From: Ruegeria sp. HKCCA6707
GTDB taxonomy: Bacteria > Pseudomonadota > Alphaproteobacteria > Rhodobacterales > Rhodobacteraceae
Assembly (NCBI RefSeq): GCF_013033515.1
Contig: NZ_WQEG01000002.1
Location: forward strand, 1-64,000
Reading direction: 5' to 3'
Length of the DNA: 64,000 nt
Part shown: piece by piece, positions 56,816 through 64,000 of the stretch
How the letters are laid out: each line of letters opens with the position of its first letter
How positions within the stretch are numbered: position 1 is the stretch's first letter
Notes under the pieces: generated by a model
What the model saw: the letters and a program-made list of their open reading frames with translations, nothing else
The model's database searches: none
What the model was told of the DNA's origin: nothing
Program-made: the position numbers and the translations under genes

Positions 56816-58555
56816 GTGAATTCGATTTCTCCTCCTTCTGCCCCCGCTCGGCATGAATTGGAAAAAGTACGCAATCAGGGCATCACGTTTCTGGCCATTG
56901 CCTTTTTGTTCAGCGTATTCGTCAACCTGTTGATGCTGACGGGCCCTTTGTTCATGCTGCAGGTCTATGACCGGGTGTTGGGCTCTCGTGCAGTTGAGAC
57001 GTTGACGGCTTTGTTCTTGCTCGTTGCACTGCTTTACGGCCTCATGGCGTTGCTGGACTATGCGCGTGGGCGGATTGTGGCGCGATTTGGTGCGCGGTTC
57101 CAGTCACAGCTGGATGAACGCGTGTTTGACGCCACGATGCAACATGCGCTGCATCCCAAGATGCGAGCTGCCCCGGCAACGGCCCTGCGGGATCTGGAAA
57201 CCATTCAAAACCTGTGTTCTTCGCCCATCCTGTTGGCAGTCATGGATATACCTTGGACGCCTGTCTTTCTGGCTGCGATCTTCCTGTTCCATCCGCTGCT
57301 TGGCTGGCTCGCGGTTGCAGGCGGGACGCTCTTGGTCGTGATCGCGATTGTGAACCAGGCGCTGACACGTCGCCGTGTGGCTGGTGCACAGATCGCATCG
57401 GCCAAGGCCAACGCGTTTTCCGAGCAGGCCCGCCAAGCGGCTGAGGTCGTCCGCTCGCAAGGGATGCAAGAGGACGTGACCCGCCGCTGGTTGCAACAAC
57501 GTACTGATGCGCTGGCGCAGACGATCAAAGCCAGCGACTGGACGGGCAGCTTTACCTCATTGACAAAATCTCTGCGTCTGTTTCTGCAATCGGCCATGCT
57601 GGCCCTTGGCGCCTGGCTGGTTTTGCGCAACGAACTCACGGCGGGTGCAATGATTGCGGGTTCCATCTTGTTGGGTCGAGCGCTGGCGCCGATCGAACAG
57701 TCAATCGGGCAATGGGGCACAATCGAACGGGCGCGCGCGGGCTGGTATTCGCTTAACCGGTTTCTGGACAATACCCCGCCCGAAGCACCACGCACAAAAC
57801 TCCCCACACCACCGGCTGAACTGGTGGCCAAGGGCATCACTGTCATCCCGCCGGGCGCAACCTCGCCGACACTGCGCGGTGCGTCTCTGACACTGGGCCC
57901 GGGCAAGGCGTTGGGCGTAATCGGCAAAAGCGGATCGGGCAAAACAACATTGGCCAAAGCCTTGCTGGGCCTGTGGCAGCCTGCGGTCGGCGAAATCCGA
58001 CTTGGTGGCGCGACGCTGGATCAATATGACCCCGATGATCTGGGCCAGCATATCGGTTACCTTCCGCAACAGGTGACGCTGTTCAACGGCTCTGTAGCCG
58101 AAAACATCGCCCGTATGTCTCAAAACCCCAACCCTGATGCTGTGGTGGCGGCTGCCAAAAAGGCCAATGCGCATGAGCTGATCTTGTCGCTGGAAAAAGG
58201 TTACGACACGTTTCTTGAGGGCAATGACAGCCAGCTTTCCGGGGGTCAAAAACAACGCATCGCTTTGGCTCGGGCGCTTTACGGCAACCCTGTGCTGCTG
58301 ATCCTGGATGAACCGAACTCGGCCCTCGACGCGGATGGAACTGAAGCGCTGAACGCCGCGATCCGCGAGCTCAAGGCCGATGGCAAATCCGCTATCGTCA
58401 TGACGCACCGGCCGCAGGCGATCTCGGAATGTGATGATCTGGCAGTGGTCGAGCGCGGCCAAATCGTCAAGTCCGGCAGCCGTGACGAGGTTTTGGGCGC
58501 GATCGTTCAAAACGCGGGGGCCATCAAGCGCAACTTTTCCAAGGTGGGTCGGTAA
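56816..58555 (+). CDS. Type I secretion ABC exporter (PrtD-like)
   Basis: A 579-residue inner-membrane ABC protein without a C39 peptidase-like domain. The membrane domain (about 20-310) has LTGPLFMLQVYDRVLGSRA, typical of PrtD/HasD. The ATPase is intact: Walker A GKSGSGKTTLAKALLG, Q-loop YLPQQVTLFNG, signature LSGGQKQRIALARAL, Walker B VLLILDEPNSALD and His in VMTHRPQA. GTG start with AAAGGCGAG upstream. It and the adaptor gene (one-base overlap) probably export the neighbouring RTX or Ig-repeat proteins; the outer-membrane TolC partner is not in this window. Confidence 0.93.
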   Translation: MNSISPPSAPARHELEKVRNQGITFLAIAFLFSVFVNLLMLTGPLFMLQVYDRVLGSRAVETLTALFLLVALLYGLMALLDYARGRIVARFGARFQSQLDERVFDATMQHALHPKMRAAPATALRDLETIQNLCSSPILLAVMDIPWTPVFLAAIFLFHPLLGWLAVAGGTLLVVIAIVNQALTRRRVAGAQIASAKANAFSEQARQAAEVVRSQGMQEDVTRRWLQQRTDALAQTIKASDWTGSFTSLTKSLRLFLQSAMLALGAWLVLRNELTAGAMIAGSILLGRALAPIEQSIGQWGTIERARAGWYSLNRFLDNTPPEAPRTKLPTPPAELVAKGITVIPPGATSPTLRGASLTLGPGKALGVIGKSGSGKTTLAKALLGLWQPAVGEIRLGGATLDQYDPDDLGQHIGYLPQQVTLFNGSVAENIARMSQNPNPDAVVAAAKKANAHELILSLEKGYDTFLEGNDSQLSGGQKQRIALARALYGNPVLLILDEPNSALDADGTEALNAAIRELKADGKSAIVMTHRPQAISECDDLAVVERGQIVKSGSRDEVLGAIVQNAGAIKRNFSKVGR

Positions 58556-59865
58556 TGGCAAAACACGTTAACAACCGCCCGGCCTGGAACATCACCTTCC
58601 CCGCGACTGTCGGCTTTGTCGCTTTGGCCATACTGGTCGGGGGATTGGGGGTCTGGAGCATCAAGACCCGGCTGGCTGGCGCTATCATCTCACAAGGTGT
58701 GGTCGAAGTACAAAGCAACCGTCTTGTGGTAGAGCATCCCGATGGTGGCGTTGTTGGAGAGATATTCGTCCGCGACGGAGACCAGGTCGAGCGCGGCGAT
58801 ATGCTGTTGCGGTTGGATGACACGTTCCTGATCTCGGAAATGAAGATTGTCGAATCGCAGTTGTTCGAATTGCTGGCCCGCAAGATTCGCCTTGAAACCG
58901 AGCGCGATGAGCTGAGCGCCGATGTGCTGGCTGAACGTTTCGCTGCGCTAACCGCGCAAGAGGATATCGACCCCGAGCTGCTGGCGGGTCAGGAACGCCT
59001 GTTCACAGCCCGTCTGGCGACTCTGGCACAGCAAACCGAGCAGTTGGGCGAGCAAAAGAAACAGATCCTCAGTGAAATCGGCGGGACCGAGGCGCAATTG
59101 CAGTCGCTGCAGCGTCAGATCGCCCTGATCCGCGAGGAACTGGAAGATCAACAGAGCCTTCTGGGCCGCGGCCTGACCCAGGCCAGCCGCGTTTCGGCCT
59201 TGCAGCGCGAAGAAGTGTCGATGGACGGGGAAATCGGCAGCCTTGAGGCCACAATCGCGCGTTTGCGCGGCCAGATCGCGACCACTGAAATCCAGATCGT
59301 CGAACTGTCGGCCACCCGCCGAGAAGAGGCGATCACGCAGCTGCGCGACGCAGAAGCAAGCATTGCTGAACTGTCCGAACGGCGATTGTCGCTTTCTGAA
59401 CGCCTGTCCAGGCTCGACATACGCTCACCGGCGACGGGTACGGTCTATGACAGCCAGGTCTTTGCCCTCCAATCGGTGATCCAACCCGCCGAACCGATGA
59501 TGTATGTGGTTCCGCAAGATGCCCCCTTGCTGGTCGCAGCCCGGGTGGATTCGTTGCATGTGGATCAGGTACACCGGGGTCAGCCCGTTGCCCTGCGCTT
59601 TCCTGCGTTCAATCAGCGCGAAACGCCCGAGATCGAGGGACAGGTTTTCAACGTCTCAGCCGACGCCTTCACCGATGAGCAGACGGGTTTCAGCTTTTAC
59701 CGTGCTGAGATTATTCCCAACGAAGGTCAGACCGATCGCCTGAATGGCCAGGTTTTGCTGCCTGGGATGCCGGTGGAGACACTGATCAAAACAGATGAAC
59801 GCACCCCTCTGTCTTATCTGGTCAAACCCATGGCAGACTATTTCAACCGGGCTTTCCGGGAATAG
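58555..59865 (+). CDS. Type I secretion adaptor (HlyD family)
   Basis: A 436-residue periplasmic membrane-fusion protein. One N-terminal helix (VGFVALAILVGGLGVWSI) is followed by a lipoyl-like domain half (VVEHPDGGVVGEIFVRDGD), a long coiled coil (about 110-280) rich in Glu, Gln and Arg, the second lipoyl half (DIRSPATGTVYDSQVF) and a beta-barrel domain ending near QVLLPGMPVETLIKTDER. ATG overlaps the ABC gene stop (TAATG). Confidence 0.93.
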   Translation: MAKHVNNRPAWNITFPATVGFVALAILVGGLGVWSIKTRLAGAIISQGVVEVQSNRLVVEHPDGGVVGEIFVRDGDQVERGDMLLRLDDTFLISEMKIVESQLFELLARKIRLETERDELSADVLAERFAALTAQEDIDPELLAGQERLFTARLATLAQQTEQLGEQKKQILSEIGGTEAQLQSLQRQIALIREELEDQQSLLGRGLTQASRVSALQREEVSMDGEIGSLEATIARLRGQIATTEIQIVELSATRREEAITQLRDAEASIAELSERRLSLSERLSRLDIRSPATGTVYDSQVFALQSVIQPAEPMMYVVPQDAPLLVAARVDSLHVDQVHRGQPVALRFPAFNQRETPEIEGQVFNVSADAFTDEQTGFSFYRAEIIPNEGQTDRLNGQVLLPGMPVETLIKTDERTPLSYLVKPMADYFNRAFRE

Positions 59866-59867
59866 GC

Positions 59868-61211
59868 TCAGATCGCCTCGACATTGCCCAGCAGGATCGA
59901 AGTCATGTCAGCGGTGACGACATTGTCGATCACGGTCACCTGAACACCGGTGTCGTAATCTACGTTCGTCGGGGTGATGCCGGACAGGTCGGTACTGGCG
60001 TCCAGAAAGACCCATTTGGCGTCATGGGCCGGGGTCTGACCCACTGCCACCTTTAGGATCGACAGCGCATCCAGAGCGTTGATCGCACCGTCCTGAGTGA
60101 TGTCGGACGCGATCAGCGCCTCAGGCGTGGCCGGGCCCCAGGTCGGGTCCAGACCGACCGAGATGCGCAGCACCTGCAACGCGTCCAGAGCTGTGATCTC
60201 ACCCCCAGCGGTCGAATAGTATTTCTCGGCATCCAGATGCCCCGTATAGGTGCCATCCGGCAGATCCAGGTCAAACACGCCCTGATCATCAGCTTGTGCT
60301 GTTACCTTTGGCCCTGCCTCCAAGGTCAGTTGGATCTCGGCATCAGTCAGCACCGGATTCGGTCCAGTCGAATCCACTGAAACAGGGCCTGCAATCCCGG
60401 ACGATGTATTTGTGTCGGGCCCGGTGAACAAATCCACGGGGATATGGTCCGCACCATCGAACCCGGCACCAAAGATATCCACACTGGTCAGCGGTCCGCC
60501 CGAGGCGGATTGCACCTCGATCATCTCGTCCCGGTAATGGATTTCGGCCCCCTGTGCGGTTGGCGTTACCGTTAGCTGCGCGGGCGACCGCAGGAAGGGG
60601 AAGGCTGTCAGGTCCAGCTGATCCACCCCCGGTTCAAAGTCGGTGATGACTGTGTTGCCGACCCCACTGCGCATGGCGAAGATGTCGGCCCCTGCCCCTC
60701 CGGTCATAATGGTCTCGCCCATTCCCGCAATCAGAATATCATCGCCTGCGCCACCCAAGAGGGTGCTATCCCAGAACCCGCCAGCCAGCATGTCGTCCTG
60801 CGCGGTGCCATTTACCGTGCCAAAATCTTCGATCACAACGCCCAGATCGGCCACCGAAACTCTCAGTTGGGTCAGCCCCGCATCCTCTTGCGCCCCGACA
60901 AAGATCTGCAACTCGTCGCAAACATGGGCGACAGACAGGGTTTCGACATTTTGCAACCCGCTGCTGAGCGTGTCGGCAAAACTGTCCAGATGGATCAGCT
61001 TGCCATCTGTTGTCAGAGTGAACAACGCGACGCCGTCGTCGCCCCCTCCCGCCACCACAAAGACGCGGTCATCAACCTCAACCACCGCCATATCCTGAAC
61101 CACGCCGAATCGCGTATGCAACGTGTCCAGCGCATGATCTGTGGGTGACAGGCTGCCATCGGTGGACAGACGCAGCACGCTCAGCGAATTGCTGGCCGAA
61201 CCTGCGATCAC
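59868..61211 (-). CDS. RTX/dockerin-like protein, C-terminal part after frameshift
   Basis: 447 residues from a GTG that overlaps the stop of the upstream half. The first 120 residues continue a beta-propeller-like series (VAGGGDDGVALFTLTTDGK). Calcium-binding RTX nonapeptides follow (LLGGAGDDILIAGMGE, MTGGAGADIFAM), then DFEPGVDQLDL, and two dockerin-like repeats (GGEITALDALQVLRISVG; DITQDGAINALDALSILK). The C-terminus (ILLGNVEAI) should carry the type I secretion signal. One missing base near 61222-61228 would fuse it to the frame upstream. Converges with the HlyD gene. Confidence 0.78.
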   Translation of the reverse strand: MIAGSASNSLSVLRLSTDGSLSPTDHALDTLHTRFGVVQDMAVVEVDDRVFVVAGGGDDGVALFTLTTDGKLIHLDSFADTLSSGLQNVETLSVAHVCDELQIFVGAQEDAGLTQLRVSVADLGVVIEDFGTVNGTAQDDMLAGGFWDSTLLGGAGDDILIAGMGETIMTGGAGADIFAMRSGVGNTVITDFEPGVDQLDLTAFPFLRSPAQLTVTPTAQGAEIHYRDEMIEVQSASGGPLTSVDIFGAGFDGADHIPVDLFTGPDTNTSSGIAGPVSVDSTGPNPVLTDAEIQLTLEAGPKVTAQADDQGVFDLDLPDGTYTGHLDAEKYYSTAGGEITALDALQVLRISVGLDPTWGPATPEALIASDITQDGAINALDALSILKVAVGQTPAHDAKWVFLDASTDLSGITPTNVDYDTGVQVTVIDNVVTADMTSILLGNVEAI

Positions 61212-61912
61212 GATCCAACTTTCCCATAAGCCTCGATGGTTTCAACCGCGGTGTGCGTACCGATGCCCAGAACATCAATCGCGTATGACGTATCGATCTG
61301 GTTAAGCGCGCCCGAGGTCTGGTCGACGGAATAGATCGCAACGGTACTGGAGGCCGCGTCGGTGCCGATCAGAAACGGGTTCCCCCCAGACTGCACAACC
61401 TGCATCGAATCGACCTGTGCCGAGACAAAACCAACACTGCTGAGCGACCCGTCAGGATCGATATCGTAGGTGCCGATTTGTCCAGTATCTTCATGGGCCA
61501 GCAGAAGTATATCTCCTCCGGTGATGCTCAGCTGCGCCAGTGCCGAGATATCGCCGCCACCAACCAGAGTACCGGTTTCCTGAAGGGCTCCGATCGTTCC
61601 ATCATTGTTGAGGCCATAGCCCACCAAGCCCGTGGCGGTATTGACATCAAGGATCAATTGTTCGGACCCGCCAAGGGTGACGGGCATTCCGTCGCGATCG
61701 ATCTGATAGGTGATGGTCGGGCTAAAAAGCTGCTGATCGATCAGCGTCGGGCCTGTGCCTTCCGACAGTCTCCAAGACGCAAACCCACCCCCAAAGCCGG
61801 TGACGCTGTAGAGATACACGTCACCGTTAAACGTTTTTAAAGCCGTATCGCCGATACCTGAATCGAGCGCCGCGGTCCCCGTTGCGACCACTCTTTCGAA
61901 CTGAAGCTTCAT
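61208..61912 (-). CDS. RTX protein, N-terminal part before frameshift
   Basis: 234 residues without a signal peptide, made of propeller-like repeats (LLLAHEDTGQIGTYDIDPDG; FLIGTDAASSTVAIYSVDQT). It ends in EAYGKVGS-stop, but the frame one base over reads SWIVIAGSASNSLSVLRLST, exactly the next blade, so this and the following frame are one gene of about 680 codons. The lesion sits in GGGAAA, so sequencing error is possible. Confidence 0.75.
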   Translation of the reverse strand: MKLQFERVVATGTAALDSGIGDTALKTFNGDVYLYSVTGFGGGFASWRLSEGTGPTLIDQQLFSPTITYQIDRDGMPVTLGGSEQLILDVNTATGLVGYGLNNDGTIGALQETGTLVGGGDISALAQLSITGGDILLLAHEDTGQIGTYDIDPDGSLSSVGFVSAQVDSMQVVQSGGNPFLIGTDAASSTVAIYSVDQTSGALNQIDTSYAIDVLGIGTHTAVETIEAYGKVGS

Positions 61913-62133
61913 TGCCGTTTACCCCCAAAGCCACCTCTGGCGTTGAACACAGGATGACCGGCAGCCCAGACCGAAAGCAAAGCAGGAATGTGGTCAAAAC
62001 GAGGAGTTCGGCTTGAGTTTGATTCAATTTCTTCCGGTCCGACCGCAGTGGGCACCGGGCAGTAAGACGGCTGAACAGATCCTTACCTCTTTAAGGAGCC
62101 GTCCGGGTGCATGTGGTCACGAAAAGTGAGGGT
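61913..62133. promoter_or_regulatory. Divergent promoter region, RTX gene / adhesin
   Basis: About 220 bases between the divergent RTX and Ig-repeat genes. No gene or strong palindrome is seen. Confidence 0.35.
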
Positions 62134-64000
62134 ATGATGAGCAAAGAACCCCTGTCCAACAACATTTCGACCAGCGGTGACGCATCTGAGGTAAGCCGCG
62201 CCCGTTTCATTCGAAAATGGATCGATGGCAAGCTGCAACGCTGGGCGGGGCTCGGTGTGGCAGGCGGGCTAGGATCTACCGTTTTGGCACTCCCGGCTTT
62301 GGCACAGGCCACGGATGCTCAGCTTGAAGCGTTCCAGTTTGCTGAGACGATACCGGGCGTGCGGTCCGTCAAACTGTTGGCAAATGGTGACCTGCAATTG
62401 AAAATGGCGGATGGTCGAACGGTGATCATCGACGCGGAGAACGTCCAGGTTCTGGATAACGGCGCGATCATGGCCGCCGATGCTGTGGTTGATGACGTCA
62501 GCCAATTCAGCGCCGCCGCAGAAACCGCTGGTGCGACTGCCGTCGCAGGGGGCGGGCTCGGTGGCATGGGTGCGGTCTTGGGAGGGCTGGGTCTTGCTGG
62601 CGCCGCTGCTGCCGCAGCAGGCGGTGGCGGCGGGGGTAGCGATGACGATACTCCGCCCCCCAGTGTGACACCAACACCGCCTCAACCGCCAGCACCGCCA
62701 GAACCGGCCCTACCAATTCTGAACCTTGCGGATGTGCAGGGTTCGGCGATAAACCAAGCGATCCTGGACACGCCAATCCCTGCTGAGACGGCGACTGTTG
62801 AAGTGACAATCGGATCGGTGGTCACCACCGCGACACCTGCTCTGGACGGCAGTTGGAGTGTCTCGCTGACACCGATCGAAGCGGCCTCTTTGCCGCAGGG
62901 TGATACTTTTGTGACCGTGCGTACGCTTGACGCCTTGGGAGAAGAGCTCTCGGTCGACACCATCGAATATACCGTTGATACGATCTCACCGACCGTGACG
63001 ATCACAAATTTCTCGGACGGCGCGGTGATGAATGCCGAAGAACAAGGCACACCGCTGACCATTTCGGGAACCACAGATGCAGAAAACGGGCAAACCGTCA
63101 CTGTTTCGGTGGACGGTCAGACGTTGACCGGCACGGTCTCGGGCGGGAATTGGTCGGTTCAGGTTCCGGCTGCGGATTTGGCGGGGCTTGCCGATGCGTC
63201 GACCATCGCGGTGACTGCGGATGTCTCTGACTTTGCGGGCAACCCGGCCCCTCAGGCGACCAACAGTTTTGATACCGATTTCACTGGACCAACCCTCAGC
63301 CTGAATCCGGTGGGTGGCGGATCGATCGACCTGATCGATGTCAGCGGCGATCTGGTTCTGACCGGAACAACGTCTGCCGAAGACGGCCAGACCGTTACCG
63401 TCTCATTCGAGGGCAAGACCTATACCGGAACCGCGTCCGGCGGCAGTTGGAGCGTGACGGTCCCCAACGCGGGTCTTTCGGGACTGACGACCGGAACTCC
63501 GGCAGCCGTCAGCGTCTGGGTCAGCGATGTGTCGGGCAACCCGGCACCCACCGTTACCGTATCTATTCCAGTCGATTTGACCGGGCCCTCCATCAACATC
63601 AACCCGCTGTCGGTCGGCTCGGTTCTGAACGCCGTCGAGGTGGGCAGCGATCTGACCATTTCAGGTGCAACCGGCAAAGTCACTGACGGCCAGACCGTCA
63701 CCGTCACGCTCGACGGTGAAACCTATACCGGCACCGTCACCGGCGGAGCCTGGAGCGTCACAGTCCCCGCAAGCGATCTGGGCCCATTGGCCGATGGCGG
63801 CAGCTTCTCGGTCACCGCAGATGTCTCGGACACCGATGGCCTAGCCGCACCGCAAGCCAGCGTGGGGCTGTCCAAGGATGTCACGGCGCCGACCATCAGC
63901 ATCGACAGCTTTTCCCATGGCGCGGTGTTGAATGCGGCCGAGCAAGGCTCTGACCTGACACTCACCGGCTCGACCAGTGCCGAGGACGGCCAGACGGTCA
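62134..64000 (+). CDS. Large Ig-repeat adhesin, 5' part (runs off window)
   Basis: At least 622 residues with no stop before the window end. ATG 62134 follows GTGAGGG. A basic segment with a hydrophobic stretch (GLGVAGGLGSTVLALPALAQA) precedes a BapA-prefix-like beta domain (VRSVKLLANGDLQLKMADGR, VQVLDNGAIMAAD), a Gly/Ala-rich linker, a Pro-rich hinge (TPPQPPAPPEPA), one divergent Ig-like domain and then tandem domains of 99-101 residues starting at 62992, 63292, 63589 and 63892. Each carries DGQTVTV, GxWSVxVP and VSDxxGxxAP patterns. This is the architecture of giant biofilm adhesins exported by type I secretion. Confidence 0.87.
   Translation, partial: MMSKEPLSNNISTSGDASEVSRARFIRKWIDGKLQRWAGLGVAGGLGSTVLALPALAQATDAQLEAFQFAETIPGVRSVKLLANGDLQLKMADGRTVIIDAENVQVLDNGAIMAADAVVDDVSQFSAAAETAGATAVAGGGLGGMGAVLGGLGLAGAAAAAAGGGGGGSDDDTPPPSVTPTPPQPPAPPEPALPILNLADVQGSAINQAILDTPIPAETATVEVTIGSVVTTATPALDGSWSVSLTPIEAASLPQGDTFVTVRTLDALGEELSVDTIEYTVDTISPTVTITNFSDGAVMNAEEQGTPLTISGTTDAENGQTVTVSVDGQTLTGTVSGGNWSVQVPAADLAGLADASTIAVTADVSDFAGNPAPQATNSFDTDFTGPTLSLNPVGGGSIDLIDVSGDLVLTGTTSAEDGQTVTVSFEGKTYTGTASGGSWSVTVPNAGLSGLTTGTPAAVSVWVSDVSGNPAPTVTVSIPVDLTGPSININPLSVGSVLNAVEVGSDLTISGATGKVTDGQTVTVTLDGETYTGTVTGGAWSVTVPASDLGPLADGGSFSVTADVSDTDGLAAPQASVGLSKDVTAPTISIDSFSHGAVLNAAEQGSDLTLTGSTSAEDGQTV
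62992..64000 (+). repeat. Tandem ~300-bp repeats encoding Ig-like domains
   Basis: Units of 300, 297 and 303 bases and a fourth cut by the window end. Each encodes one bacterial Ig-like domain with the pattern LTISGTT..E-GQTVTV..GxTxTGTxxGGxWSVxVP. The units have diverged at the DNA level, so this is an old array with conserved fold rather than a recent expansion. Confidence 0.8.

Noticed and set aside
62992..64000. Tandem array as CRISPR or satellite DNA
   Set aside because: The period is about 300 bases, in frame, and codes for Ig-like domains; no short repeat/spacer pattern exists.

Overview
The window looks like a GC-rich chromosome segment of a marine Rhodobacteraceae (Roseobacter-group, Ruegeria/Phaeobacter-like) alphaproteobacterium. 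This is inferred from the gene set: a complete Na+-translocating NADH:quinone reductase (nqrA-F, apbE, nqrM), a full urease operon with a HupE/UreJ-type permease, an EnvC-CtpA-GpmI cluster, type I secretion with RTX/dockerin-like and Ig-repeat surface proteins, and alphaproteobacterial conserved hypotheticals. There is no rRNA and no CRISPR. One tRNA (Pro, anticodon CGG) was found.

Layout. 0-2.7 kb: edge of an integrated element (tyrosine integrase, a translationally coupled unknown protein, AlpA-type regulator) that continues to the left. 2.8-13 kb: housekeeping (TetR/AEC transporter pair, S-formylglutathione hydrolase, SthA transhydrogenase, YaiI-like protein, ornithine cyclodeaminase family, MFS, ZapE, FolC, AccD). 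13-18.5 kb: a CPBP membrane protease coupled to a very unusual ABC-transporter-like protein, with two conserved hypotheticals divergent from it. 18.5-27.4 kb: a DHA2 drug exporter, CtpA/EnvC/GpmI, a sulfatase-superfamily hydrolase, NqrM and ApbE. 27.5-39.4 kb: an exopolysaccharide locus with many lesions. 39.4-45.3 kb: nqrA-F. 45.5-49 kb: RNA methyltransferase, tRNA-Pro, HupE and a PpiC-like protein. 49.1-56.4 kb: NCS2 purine/uracil permease and ureDABCEFG with two small extra genes. 56.8-64 kb: type I secretion ABC protein and adaptor, an RTX protein broken by a frameshift, and the start of a large Ig-repeat adhesin that runs off the window.

Most notable points. (1) The ABC-like protein at 14.0-17.1 kb keeps the transmembrane domain, but every catalytic motif of its nucleotide-binding domain is degenerate. 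A long insertion of about 270 residues splits that domain, and a cyclic-nucleotide-binding domain follows: a candidate cNMP-gated pseudo-ATPase coupled to a CPBP protein. (2) The polysaccharide locus is decaying. Two internal deletions each fuse two truncated genes (sugar transferase/BY-kinase at 28.5 kb; RfaH-like factor/glycosyltransferase at 32.12 kb), an in-frame TAA interrupts yjbH, and flippase and membrane-protein genes show likely frameshifts. A phage tail-fibre-like gene pair sits inside it. The locus also separates apbE/nqrM from nqrA-F. (3) A 53-residue His-rich membrane peptide lies between ureA and ureB. (4) Several strong palindromes sit in promoter positions, ahead of the DHA2 exporter, between an MFS gene and zapE, and ahead of the type I secretion genes.

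Limits: all calls come from reading the sequence and remembered family features. No database searches were run. Single-base frameshifts in G or A runs could be sequencing errors; the deletion junctions and the in-frame stop are harder to explain that way.
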